Source: Flavobacterium chryseum (GTDB lineage: Bacteria > Bacteroidota > Bacteroidia > Flavobacteriales > Flavobacteriaceae). Taken from it: a stretch of 64,000 nt of DNA. Each line of letters begins with the position of its first letter. Positions within the stretch are counted from its first letter, which is position 1. The translations under genes and the position numbers were made by a program. The stretch is taken from NCBI RefSeq assembly GCF_004362015.1, contig NZ_SNWW01000003.1, positions 248,001 through 312,000 on the forward strand, written 5' to 3'. A model generated the notes under the pieces. That model was given only the letters and a program-made list of their open reading frames with translations, searched no databases and was not told the origin of the DNA. This document shows positions 9,220 through 17,444 of the stretch, one piece after another.

Positions 9220-10554
9220 TTAATAGTGGCATTTACCGCATTCTAAACCTCCCATTTGCGCTGCAGTCAATTTCTCTACACCGTATTTTTTAGAAAGTTC
9301 AGCATGAATTTTATCATAATATGCATTTCCTTCCATCTTAACATCAGTTTTTCTATGGCAATCAACGCACCATCCCATTGTTAATTTAGAATATTGCTTC
9401 ATGATTTCAAATTCCTGCACTGGACCGTGACAAGTTTGACATTCAACTCCGGCAACAGAAACATGTTGCGAGTGATTGAAGTAAACAAAATCAGGCAGAT
9501 TATGAATACGAACCCATTTTACTGGCTGTGTTTTTCCAGTGTAAGCTTGCTTAGTTTTATCCCATCCAACAGCGTCATATAATTTTTGAATCTGCTCATC
9601 GTAAAAAGCTTTGCTGTATTCAGCAGTAGCAGTAGTTTCAGCAACTTCTGAAATGTTTTTATGACAGTTCATACAAACATTTAAAGATGGTATACCTGCA
9701 TTTTTACTTACACGTGCAGCAGAGTGACAATATTTACAATTGATTTCATTATCACCAGCGTGAATTTTATGAGAATAATGAATAGGCTGGATTGGCTCGT
9801 AGTTTTGATCTACACCTACTTGCATTAAGTACGCATACACAAAGTAACCACTCGCTAAAAGCAAAAATATTGAAGTTACTAAAACCAAGAATTGATTTTT
9901 AGCAAATGCTTTCCAGATTGGAGTTCTCGCTTCTCTTGGCGCAACTACAATACCATTATTACCTGCAACCTTAGTTAATACTTTGTTCACCATGAACAAC
10001 ATCACAACTAAAATAGCCATAACAAGAGCAAGAGCACCTAAAATAATATTATTAGAAATCCCACTTCCTTCTTGTTGAGGACCAGTTGGCAATGCTGGAT
10101 TACCAGGCCCACCTGTAGCAGGTTCAGCTTTTACTTCAGAGGTATAAGCGATAATATTATCAATATCTCCAGTTGATAATTGAGGAAAAGGAGTCATTAC
10201 TGACTTGTTGTTTTCTTCAAAAAGTTTAACAGCAACAGCATCTCCTGACTTAATAAGTTCAGAGCTATTATGAACCCATTTGTAGATCCAAGCCATTTCG
10301 TGCTTACCAGCAACTCCTCTTAAAGCAGGACCTGTTGATTTAGCATCTAATTTGTGACATGCAGCGCAATTTGCATTAAAAAGTTCCTTCCCTTTTACTG
10401 GATCACCACCTGTTGTTGCGGCCGGAGCAGCAGCTGCAGGTGCCGCCGGAGCAGCAGCTTCTTGAGCAAATGAAGTTAGGGAGAAAATCAGCGTTAGCGA
10501 TAAGCTAAGCAGCAATTTTCTTGAGATCGAATTATGGTTACCCACCTTTTTCAT
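9220..10554 (-). CDS. actA: Alternative Complex III multihaem cytochrome c ActA, with extra N-terminal cytochrome domain
   Basis: The 444-residue electron-transfer subunit has six CxxCH sites. One is in an N-terminal class-I cytochrome domain (CAACH at 63-67, probable Met ligand near 120). Five are in the C-terminal ActA domain (CKYCH 273, CMNCH 294, CQTCH 372, CVDCH 396, CGKCH 439). A signal peptide covers residues 1-30. Membrane helices lie near 168-190 and 221-244, separated by a Pro/Gly-rich linker. The classical ActA is pentahaem, so the N-terminal monohaem module is an added domain that could shuttle electrons to coxB. It is the first gene of the operon, with a promoter at 10642-10670. 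Confidence 0.94.
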   Translation of the reverse strand: MKKVGNHNSISRKLLLSLSLTLIFSLTSFAQEAAAPAAPAAAAPAATTGGDPVKGKELFNANCAACHKLDAKSTGPALRGVAGKHEMAWIYKWVHNSSELIKSGDAVAVKLFEENNKSVMTPFPQLSTGDIDNIIAYTSEVKAEPATGGPGNPALPTGPQQEGSGISNNIILGALALVMAILVVMLFMVNKVLTKVAGNNGIVVAPREARTPIWKAFAKNQFLVLVTSIFLLLASGYFVYAYLMQVGVDQNYEPIQPIHYSHKIHAGDNEINCKYCHSAARVSKNAGIPSLNVCMNCHKNISEVAETTATAEYSKAFYDEQIQKLYDAVGWDKTKQAYTGKTQPVKWVRIHNLPDFVYFNHSQHVSVAGVECQTCHGPVQEFEIMKQYSKLTMGWCVDCHRKTDVKMEGNAYYDKIHAELSKKYGVEKLTAAQMGGLECGKCHY

Positions 10555-10641
10555 ATAGTATAATAATTATCTACTAATTTTTGGTATGGTTTTTTCTATA
10601 TTAATTTAGTAAAAACCGAACACCTTCTTTTAAAACTTGCA

Positions 10642-10670
10642 CAAAAATACGACTTATGAACTATTCTCAA
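10642..10670 (-). promoter_or_regulatory. Promoter of the act-cox operon
   Basis: On the minus strand a TTG (10668-10670) is followed after 18 bases by TATTTTTG (10642-10649). This matches the Bacteroidota vegetative promoter TTG-N17-23-TAnnTTTG. The inferred transcription start is near 10636, about 80 bases before the actA ATG. The leader contains an imperfect GGTTTTT/AAAAACC hairpin at about 10587-10616. Confidence 0.75.
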
Positions 10671-10747
10671 AACCTTAAAATACTCTTAAATATCAATTTA
10701 TATCAATTCTAAATAATATTAATATTTTCAATACAAACTTTAAATAC

Positions 10748-10755
10748 TATTTTTG
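10748..10755 (+). promoter_or_regulatory. TAnnTTTG element of the SPOR gene
   Basis: TATTTTTG lies 18 bases before the ATG at 10774. It also covers the TTG at 10753 that could otherwise be read as an upstream start codon, so that longer start is excluded. No TTG at -33 is seen. Confidence 0.5.
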
Positions 10756-10773
10756 CATAAAAACCATCACATT

Positions 10774-11163
10774 ATGAGAATTTTAACCCCTTCAAAAAGA
10801 GTTTTCTTAACAATTCCAATGATTCTTTTAGCATGTAACATTCATGCTCAAGACCAAAATTTAACACTTAATCAAGACCCTAAATTTGAACAATTACTTA
10901 ATGACAAACGTAAAATTAACACGTCGTTAAGTACAAACGATACATATAAAATTCAAATTTTCAGTGGGAAAGGCGAGGAAGCAAAAAAAACATTAACTGA
11001 ATTTAAAAGACAATTTACCGACGTTGATGGCACTATAATTTTTAATACTCCAAACTATAAAGTTTGGGTTGGAAATTTCAGAACGAGAATTGAAGCAGAA
11101 CGAAATTTAGCTGAAATTAAGAAAAACTACAAAAGCGTTTTCTTAATTAAACCAACCAAATAA
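10774..11163 (+). CDS. Small secreted SPOR-domain protein
   Basis: The ATG at 10774 gives about 129 residues: a signal peptide (MRILTPSKRVFLTIPMILLA, cleavage after HAQ) and a C-terminal SPOR-like domain. The SPOR domain is recognised from YKIQIFSGKGEEAKKTL, YKVWVGNFRTRIEAERNL and the closing YKSVFLIKP. SPOR domains bind denuded peptidoglycan glycan strands, usually at division sites. The protein has little else besides this domain. It is divergent from the act operon and followed by its own terminator, so it is probably monocistronic. The domain call rests on motif reading. Confidence 0.8.
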   Translation: MRILTPSKRVFLTIPMILLACNIHAQDQNLTLNQDPKFEQLLNDKRKINTSLSTNDTYKIQIFSGKGEEAKKTLTEFKRQFTDVDGTIIFNTPNYKVWVGNFRTRIEAERNLAEIKKNYKSVFLIKPTK

Positions 11164-11184
11164 AAACTCAAAAATAATAAATTT

Positions 11185-11211
11185 AAAACCACTCTAACAG
11201 TGGTTTTTTTT
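11185..11211 (+). terminator. Intrinsic terminator after the SPOR gene
   Basis: The stem AAAACCACT/AGTGGTTTT with loop CTAAC is followed by a T run, 22 bases after the stop codon at 11163. Confidence 0.85.
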
Positions 11212-11347
11212 ATGCGTTAAGTTTTCAAAAACTAAGTCTAGGATAGTTATAAATCGCCCCCTAATATTGATTTAAAACGCTTCTTAGCCATTAAAATATC
11301 AAAATCTAATCTACCCAAATCCTAAGTTTATAAGAAAAGATTAAACC

Positions 11348-11380
11348 AAAAAAAGTCCCAATTCACATTGGGACTTTTTT
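11348..11380 (-). terminator. Intrinsic terminator of the rimP-nusA-infB operon
   Basis: The stem GTCCCAAT/ATTGGGAC with a four-base loop is flanked by A and T runs. On the minus strand it is followed by seven T and sits 17 bases after the infB stop. The 110 bases between this and the SPOR terminator show no gene. Confidence 0.85.
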
Positions 11381-11396
11381 AATATAGTATTGAATT

Positions 11397-14282
11397 TTAT
11401 TTCAATTTCTTTTTGATAGCAACTTCATGGTACGCCTCAATAACATCTCTTTCTTCAATATCGTTATATCCTTTAATTTGGATACCACAATCGTAACCTT
11501 TAGAAACTTCTTTAACATCATCTTTGAAACGTTTCAGAGCAACAAGCTCACCTGTATGAACCACTACTCCCTCTCTAATAACTCTAATTTTAGAAGTTCT
11601 CATGATTTTACCATCCATCACCATACAACCTGCGATTGAACCCACTTTAGAAATTTTGAAAATCTCACGAATTTCAGCAGTTCCTAAAATTTCTTCTTTC
11701 ATTTCTGGAGCTAACATTCCTTCCATCGCATCTTTTAAGTCATCGATAGCAGCGTAGATAATAGAATAGTAACGGATATCGATTTCTTCTTTATCTGCAA
11801 GTTGTCTTGCATTTCCAGCAGGACGAACATTAAATCCAATAATGATCGCGTCAGAAGCAGAAGCCAACATAACGTCAGTTTCGGTAATTGCTCCAACACC
11901 TTTATGAATAATATTAATTTGAATTTCTTCTGTAGAAAGTTTAGAGAATGAATCTGATAATGCTTCAACAGATCCATCAACGTCTCCTTTAAGGATTACG
12001 TTCAATTCTTTAAACTGACCAAGAGCGATACGACGACCAATTTCATCAAGTGTAATATGACGTTGAGTACGTACAGATTGTTCACGCATTAATTGAGAAC
12101 GTTTAGATGCAATTTGTTTTGCTTCTTTTTCGTCTTCAAAAACGTTGAATTTATCACCCGCAGTTGCAGCACCATCTAAACCTAAAACTGATACCGGAGT
12201 CGAAGGACCTGCCTCTATAACGATATGCCCTCTTTCATCATGCATGGCTTTAATTTTACCATGGTGTTTTCCAGCCAACATATAATCTCCAACTTTTAAA
12301 GTTCCGTGTTGAACTAAAATTGTTGATACATATCCTTTTCCTTTATCCAAGAAAGCTTCAACTACAGTTCCCTGAGCTGCTTTGTTTGGATTAGATTTTA
12401 AATCTAAAATTTCAGCTTCTAATAAAACTTTTTCTAATAATTCTTTTACACCTGTTCCAACTTTTGCAGAAATATCATGTGACTGAATTTTTCCACCCCA
12501 ATCTTCAACAAGTAAATTCATACCAGCCAAACGCTCTTTGATTTTTTCAACATTAGCATTTGGTTTATCAATTTTATTGATTGCAAATATAATTGGCACT
12601 CCCGCAGCTTGTGCGTGAGAAATTGCTTCTTTTGTTTGTGGCATGATGTCATCATCCGCCGCTACAACGATAATCGCGATATCGGTAACTTGAGCTCCAC
12701 GTGCACGCATCGCGGTAAACGCCTCGTGACCTGGTGTATCTAAGAATGCGATTTTTTGACCATTATCTAAAGTTACTCCGTAAGCTCCAATGTGTTGTGT
12801 AATACCTCCAGACTCACCAGCGATAACATTTTCTTTACGAATATAATCCAGTAAAGATGTTTTACCGTGATCGACGTGACCCATTACAGTAACAATCGGT
12901 GCTCTCACAACTAAATCTTCTTCTTTATCTGCAACTACTTCAATAGCTTCTTCGATATCAACGGTGATGAATTCCACTTCATAACCAAACTCATCAGCTA
13001 CAATAGTTAAAGTTTCAGCATCTAAACGTTGGTTCATGGTTACCATGATACCAAGAGACATACAAGTTCCAATTACTTTGGTAATCGGCACATCCATCAT
13101 TATGGCAATTTCACCTACTGTAACGAATTCTGTAACTTTAATAGTTTTACTTCCTTCATCAATAGCTCTTTGCTCTTCATCAGATTTCTGACGGTGCGTA
13201 TCTCTTTTATCTCTTCTGTATTTAGCAGCTTTTGATTTTCCTCCTTTACCTTGAAGTTTTTCAAGAGTTTCTCTAATTTGGTTTTTTACTTCCTCTTCAG
13301 TAGGCTCTACTTTTGCTACAATTGCAGGACGATTTCCTTTTACGAAACCAGGTCTTGCACTTCTGTTAGCATTAAAACCTCCACCAGTACCTCCGGTATT
13401 TGGCGTAATTTTGTTAGGATTTGGAGTTCCCGGCGCATGACCTGTAGCAGGTTTTGGTGCACCCGGCGCTCCTGGTTTAGGAGCAATTCTTTTACGCTTA
13501 TTTTTGTTAGCGTTATTATTTGCACCTGGAGCTCCTGGTTTATTAGGAGTGATTTTCGGATCTTCTTTCTTTTTCTTCGGCTTATTAAATTGAGATAAAT
13601 CAATTGTTTGCCCAGTAAGTGTAGTTCCTGATAATTTTTGATATTGAGTAGTGATAGTCTCTTCAGCAGTTGACGGATCTGTTGCAACAACAGGTTCTTG
13701 TGTTACTACTTTAGGAGCTTCAGCTTTTACTTCTTTTTTCTCTGTAATAATAGGTTTTTCTACCTTTTTCTCTTCAGAAATTACAGGAGCAGTTGGCTCA
13801 GGCTGTACAACTTCTTTCTGAGCAGGTTTTTCTGGTTGAGTTGGAGCAACAACTGCTTTTGGTTCTTCAGCCTTAACTGGTTCCTCAACAGGCGGAGAAA
13901 CAACTGTAGGTTTCTTTGGATTCAAATCAATTTTACCAACTTGAACAGGTCCTGTTACAACAGCTTTCGCTTTGATAACCTCTTGTTGTTTTTGACGCTC
14001 TTCGTCTTGTCTGCGTTTGTCTTCAATTTCTTTCTCACGTTCAACACGCAATGCTTCTTTTTCTTTTCTTTTCTCTTCTCCTACCTCTTTAGAAGCTTCC
14101 TTATTCCCCTTATCGCCCGCAAATTGGCTTTGTAGGATATTAAATTCGCTATCAGAAATTTTCGCATTTGGATTTGCATCAATAGCAATTCCCTTATCTT
14201 TTAGATAATCAACAGCTCTTTCTAACGAAATATTTAATTCCCTTAAAACCTTGTTTATTCTTATTACTCTCTCTTCAGACAT
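11397..14282 (-). CDS. infB: Translation initiation factor IF-2
   Basis: The 961-residue GTPase brings initiator tRNA to the ribosome. Residues 1-60 form an IF2N helical domain. Residues 60-330 are a long low-complexity linker rich in Lys, Glu, Pro and Ala. A second IF2N-like domain follows ([19 protein letters not shown]), then the GTPase core with GHVDHGKTS near residue 466, DTPGHEAFT and NKIDKP. Beta-barrel and C-terminal fMet-tRNA-binding domains end the protein ([20 protein letters not shown] and following). It is the last gene of rimP-nusA-infB, 48 bp after nusA. Several Cys/Phe-rich frames opposite the linker are shadows. Confidence 0.98.
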   Translation of the reverse strand: MSEERVIRINKVLRELNISLERAVDYLKDKGIAIDANPNAKISDSEFNILQSQFAGDKGNKEASKEVGEEKRKEKEALRVEREKEIEDKRRQDEERQKQQEVIKAKAVVTGPVQVGKIDLNPKKPTVVSPPVEEPVKAEEPKAVVAPTQPEKPAQKEVVQPEPTAPVISEEKKVEKPIITEKKEVKAEAPKVVTQEPVVATDPSTAEETITTQYQKLSGTTLTGQTIDLSQFNKPKKKKEDPKITPNKPGAPGANNNANKNKRKRIAPKPGAPGAPKPATGHAPGTPNPNKITPNTGGTGGGFNANRSARPGFVKGNRPAIVAKVEPTEEEVKNQIRETLEKLQGKGGKSKAAKYRRDKRDTHRQKSDEEQRAIDEGSKTIKVTEFVTVGEIAIMMDVPITKVIGTCMSLGIMVTMNQRLDAETLTIVADEFGYEVEFITVDIEEAIEVVADKEEDLVVRAPIVTVMGHVDHGKTSLLDYIRKENVIAGESGGITQHIGAYGVTLDNGQKIAFLDTPGHEAFTAMRARGAQVTDIAIIVVAADDDIMPQTKEAISHAQAAGVPIIFAINKIDKPNANVEKIKERLAGMNLLVEDWGGKIQSHDISAKVGTGVKELLEKVLLEAEILDLKSNPNKAAQGTVVEAFLDKGKGYVSTILVQHGTLKVGDYMLAGKHHGKIKAMHDERGHIVIEAGPSTPVSVLGLDGAATAGDKFNVFEDEKEAKQIASKRSQLMREQSVRTQRHITLDEIGRRIALGQFKELNVILKGDVDGSVEALSDSFSKLSTEEIQINIIHKGVGAITETDVMLASASDAIIIGFNVRPAGNARQLADKEEIDIRYYSIIYAAIDDLKDAMEGMLAPEMKEEILGTAEIREIFKISKVGSIAGCMVMDGKIMRTSKIRVIREGVVVHTGELVALKRFKDDVKEVSKGYDCGIQIKGYNDIEERDVIEAYHEVAIKKKLK

Positions 14283-14330
14283 ATAACCTTTTTATTATTA
14301 CCTTTTTCGTTGTGTTGTTGGAGCAGATAA

Positions 14331-15578
14331 CTAGCTATCAAACTCCTCTTTTAGTATTTTCATAACATCAAGAATTGTTTCCTCTTCTAAATCTGTTCTT
14401 CTTACTAAATCTTCTACTTCTTGTTTTAAGATACTTCTAGCTGTATCTAAACCAATTTTTGCAAATTCTTCGATAACCCAGCCTTCAATTTCATCTGAAA
14501 ACTCTGTTAATTCAACGTCATCATCTTCACCAGTGGCAACATCACCTTCTCTGATAACATCTAGCTCGTAACCTGTTAGCTGACCTGCTAATTTAATATT
14601 GTGACCACCTCTACCAATTGCTTTAGAAACTTCTTCTAATTTCAAGAAAACTTCAGCTCTTTTATTTTCTTCATCAATTTTGATTGAAGAAACTTTTGCA
14701 GGGCTTAATGCTCTTGTAATAAACAATTGAATATTGCTTGTATAGTTGATTACGTCGATATTTTCGTTTCCTAATTCACGAACAATTCCGTGAATACGAG
14801 AACCTTTCATACCAACACAAGCTCCAACAGGATCAATTCTATCATCATAAGAATCTACCGCTACTTTTGCTTTTTCACCAGGAATACGCACTACATTTTT
14901 AACTGTAATCAAACCGTCGAATACTTCAGGAATTTCTTGTTCAAATAATTTTTCCAAAAACTTTTCAGAAGTTCTAGACATAATAATCTGAGGTTTATTT
15001 CCTTTTAACTCAACGCTTTCAATGATTCCACGAACGTTATCTCCTTTACGGAAAAAGTCAGACGGAATTTGTTTTTCTTTCGGAAGTACAATCTCGTTTC
15101 CTTCATCATCTACTAAGATAACTACTCTAGGGCGTACGTGATGCACTTCGGCAGTATAAATATCACCGATAATATCTTTAAATTGTTTGTAAAGATTTGT
15201 ATTATCGTGTTCGTGAATTTTAGATATTAAGTTTTGGCGTAAAGCTAAAATAGCTCTTCTTCCTAAGTCAATCAATTTAACCTCTTCAGAAACTTCTTCA
15301 CCAATTTCAAAATCCGCTTCGATCATTCTCGCTTCAGTCAAAGTAATTTCTTCATTTTCAAAATCAAGATCTTCGTCAGCAACAATTACTCTTCTTCTCC
15401 AAATCTCCATATCTCCTTTATCAGGATTTATGATGATGTCGAAGTTGTCATCAGAACCGTATTTTTTCTTTAATGCATTTCTAAACACGTCCTCTAAAAT
15501 TGCCATAAGCGTTACACGATCAATAAGTTTATTATCTTTAAACTCTGAGAATGAATCGATTAATGCTAAATTTTCCAT
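14331..15578 (-). CDS. nusA: Transcription termination/antitermination factor NusA
   Basis: The 415-residue RNA-polymerase-binding protein modulates pausing, termination and antitermination. The order is an N-terminal polymerase-binding domain (LIDSFSEFKDNKLIDRVTLM), an S1 domain (about residues 135-200, IIGDIYTAEVHHV), two KH domains (VGACVGMKGSRIHGIVREL and SKAIGRGGHNIKLAGQLTG) and a short acidic C-terminus. There is no enterobacterial-type AR repeat extension. It lies between rimP (13 bp) and infB. Confidence 0.97.
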   Translation of the reverse strand: MENLALIDSFSEFKDNKLIDRVTLMAILEDVFRNALKKKYGSDDNFDIIINPDKGDMEIWRRRVIVADEDLDFENEEITLTEARMIEADFEIGEEVSEEVKLIDLGRRAILALRQNLISKIHEHDNTNLYKQFKDIIGDIYTAEVHHVRPRVVILVDDEGNEIVLPKEKQIPSDFFRKGDNVRGIIESVELKGNKPQIIMSRTSEKFLEKLFEQEIPEVFDGLITVKNVVRIPGEKAKVAVDSYDDRIDPVGACVGMKGSRIHGIVRELGNENIDVINYTSNIQLFITRALSPAKVSSIKIDEENKRAEVFLKLEEVSKAIGRGGHNIKLAGQLTGYELDVIREGDVATGEDDDVELTEFSDEIEGWVIEEFAKIGLDTARSILKQEVEDLVRRTDLEEETILDVMKILKEEFDS

Positions 15579-15591
15579 GCGAATTCTTTAA

Positions 15592-16056
15592 TTAAAATGT
15601 TACTGTAACAATTGCCTCTTTAATTTCTGTATAAGGTATTTGTTGTTCTTTTTGAACTGTTTCTTTTCCTTTTCCTACTTTTTTCGGTTCTCTCGCTTTC
15701 CAAGACAAAATTATAAAAACATCGTTAGCTTCCACTAATTCTGCTTCAATTTTTTCAGTTTTTGTAGTAACAATCAATGTTCTACCTACATTTTTCTTGT
15801 ATTGTCTTGTCAATTTCAAAGGAGATCCTACTCCAACAGATGCTACTTCAAGCGAAAAATCCTGCTCTTCACGATCCAGATTATTTTCGATTGCACGACT
15901 GATATCAATACAATCCTGCAGCGCCACTCCATTATCACCGTCTAAACCTACACTAATTTTAAAAGAATCTGAAATAGCCAAATCAATCAAAAAGACTGAA
16001 GGTTTTTCCAGAAGAGCTTCTGTAATTAGTTCGTTTACTTTTTCTTTAAATGTCAT
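15592..16056 (-). CDS. rimP: Ribosome maturation factor RimP
   Basis: About 154 residues from the ATG at 16056 ([10 protein letters not shown]); RimP is needed for 30S subunit maturation. The frame can be extended upstream to 16092, but that would translate through a leader hairpin at 16070-16090, so the shorter start is preferred. Family motifs include [20 protein letters not shown] and [14 protein letters not shown]. It is the first gene of rimP-nusA-infB, the arrangement known from many bacteria, in which NusA feeds back on the operon leader. Confidence 0.93.
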   Translation of the reverse strand: MTFKEKVNELITEALLEKPSVFLIDLAISDSFKISVGLDGDNGVALQDCIDISRAIENNLDREEQDFSLEVASVGVGSPLKLTRQYKKNVGRTLIVTTKTEKIEAELVEANDVFIILSWKAREPKKVGKGKETVQKEQQIPYTEIKEAIVTVTF

Positions 16057-16069
16057 AATTTTATAAAAA

Positions 16070-16126
16070 GAGGGGACACTTAGTCCCCTCATTATTTAGA
16101 TTTTAATAAATAACGGTGCAAATATA
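16070..16126 (-). promoter_or_regulatory. rimP-nusA-infB promoter and leader hairpin (attenuator-like)
   Basis: On the minus strand TATATTTG (16119-16126) forms a TAnnTTTG element with an inferred start near 16113. The leader of about 57 bases contains a perfect 8-bp stem GAGGGGAC/GTCCCCTC with a 5-base loop (16070-16090). It is followed directly by CTTTTTAT and then, after a few bases, the rimP ATG. The hairpin plus T run has the shape of an intrinsic terminator placed before the first gene. Confidence 0.6.
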
Positions 16127-16230
16127 GTGTTTTTTTTATAAATCAAAATAAATACATTGCTCTAAAATATTTCTTATCTTTATAGAAGCATTAAAATAAC
16201 GGATTATTCATATTATTTAATACAAAAATT

Positions 16231-17055
16231 ATGAAACGAATTCTAGTACCTACTGATTTCTCAGAACACGCAGAAGATGCCTTAAAAGTTGCTGCACAAA
16301 TTGCCAAAAAAAATGATTCAGAAATCATCATTTTACATACTCTTGAATTGCCTCATCAAACTAGTGATGCTATTTTAGGAGGCGCAAGTATTCCGGAAGC
16401 GATATTCTTTATGAAAAAAGCCAATGAAACACTTGACGAAATTTCAGCTAAACCTTATCTGGACGGAATTAAGATCACAGAAATTGCAAAAATGGACAAG
16501 CCAAGCCATGGCATTATTCAGATAAGCAAAGAATATGATGTGAATTTAATCATAATGGGATCACATGGATCTTCTGCAATTGATCAATTACACATTGGTT
16601 CTAATACCGAAAAAGTACTTCGTAACTCTGAAATTCCCGTTTTGGTTATTAAAAACAGCACAACAAACTTTACCGCTTCAGAAATTGTTTTTGCTTCTGA
16701 TTTTACCAACGAAACTAAAAAACCTTTTGCAAAACTTTTGGAATTTACCAAATTCTTCGATTCAAAAATTAATTTGGTTACCATTTGCACTCCAAACAGT
16801 TTTAAGCCAACTCATGTTATTGAGAAAGCAATGATTTCATTTGTAAGCGAATTTAACCTGACAAATTATTCAACTCACATTTACAACGACACTAACATTG
16901 AAAAGGGAATTATTAATTTCTCTAACAGTGTAAATGCTGATATTATTGGAATGTGTACTCATGGAAGAACTGGCTTTGCACACTTTTTCAACGGAAGCAT
17001 TAGTGAAGGCTTAGTTAATCATGCCGTAAAACCCGTTATCACCTTTAAAATTTAA
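16231..17055 (+). CDS. Tandem universal stress protein (UspA family)
   Basis: The 274-residue cytoplasmic protein consists of two Usp domains. The first opens with MKRILVPTDFSEHAEDALKV and ends with the nucleotide-binding loop IIMGSHGSSAIDQLHIGSNT. The second starts near residue 150 (EIVFASDFTNETKKPFAKLL) and ends with GMCTHGRTGFAHFFNGSISE. The G-x2-G-x9-G-S/T pattern is present in both, so ATP binding is plausible. It is transcribed divergently from rimP and ends at a terminator shared with tRNA-Gln. The ligand and stress signal cannot be read from sequence. Confidence 0.9.
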   Translation: MKRILVPTDFSEHAEDALKVAAQIAKKNDSEIIILHTLELPHQTSDAILGGASIPEAIFFMKKANETLDEISAKPYLDGIKITEIAKMDKPSHGIIQISKEYDVNLIIMGSHGSSAIDQLHIGSNTEKVLRNSEIPVLVIKNSTTNFTASEIVFASDFTNETKKPFAKLLEFTKFFDSKINLVTICTPNSFKPTHVIEKAMISFVSEFNLTNYSTHIYNDTNIEKGIINFSNSVNADIIGMCTHGRTGFAHFFNGSISEGLVNHAVKPVITFKI

Positions 17056-17102
17056 ACTGCCTATTCAAAAAAATACTTAGTCAAATTTATTGCATAAAAA
17101 AA

Positions 17103-17125
17103 GCCTCTCGATTGAGAGGCTTTTT
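17103..17125. terminator. Bidirectional terminator between usp and tRNA-Gln
   Basis: The stem GCCTCTC/GAGAGGC with loop GATT is flanked by A and T runs. It serves the plus-strand usp gene and the minus-strand tRNA-Gln, which converge here. Confidence 0.9.
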
Positions 17126-17128
17126 ATG

Positions 17129-17199
17129 TTGGTCTACAAGGACTCGAACCTTGAAAGACTGCACCAAAAACAGTTGTGTTACCATTACACCATAGACCA
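17129..17199 (-). tRNA. tRNA-Gln (anticodon TTG)
   Basis: On the minus strand the acceptor arms TGGTCTA/TAGACCA pair perfectly. The D arm is GTGT...ACAC and the anticodon stem is ACTGT/GCAGT around the loop TTTTGGT (anticodon TTG, reading CAA). The T arm is CAAGG-TTCGAGT-CCTTG. The length is 71 bases and CCA is not encoded. Just outside its 5' end (17200-17220) no second tRNA is seen. Confidence 0.95.
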
Positions 17200-17444
17200 G
17201 CAGTGCGGTTAAGCGAGTGCAAATTTAAAGCTTTTTTTAGTTTGCGCAAACTTTTTGACAAAAAAATTTAATTTTTTTTCATTTTTTTTTCTTTCAAATT
17301 CACAATAAACCTGCAAGTATTTCACAAACAGCAGGTTAATTTAATCAAATAGTTTTGTAGAATTTTTTGTTAATGCTCGTTTCTTTACACAAAAAAACAT
17401 TTTCTTTGTAGGATAGAAAACGTACAAAATTTTAACACCTAAAT
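17200..17444. other. AT-rich intergenic region before the GT117 gene
   Basis: There is no gene here. The region holds long A/T runs, an AACCTGC/GCAGGTT inverted repeat with a 16-base spacer (17308-17337), and a TAGTTTTG promoter-like element at 17350-17357, about 88 bases before the ATG. The inverted repeat just upstream of that element could be an operator, but it occurs only once in this window. Confidence 0.4.

Noticed and set aside
13251..14208. Cys/Phe/Ser-rich plus-strand frames opposite the infB linker
   Set aside because: They are antisense shadows of a Lys/Glu/Ala-rich low-complexity coding region and have no start context or family motif.
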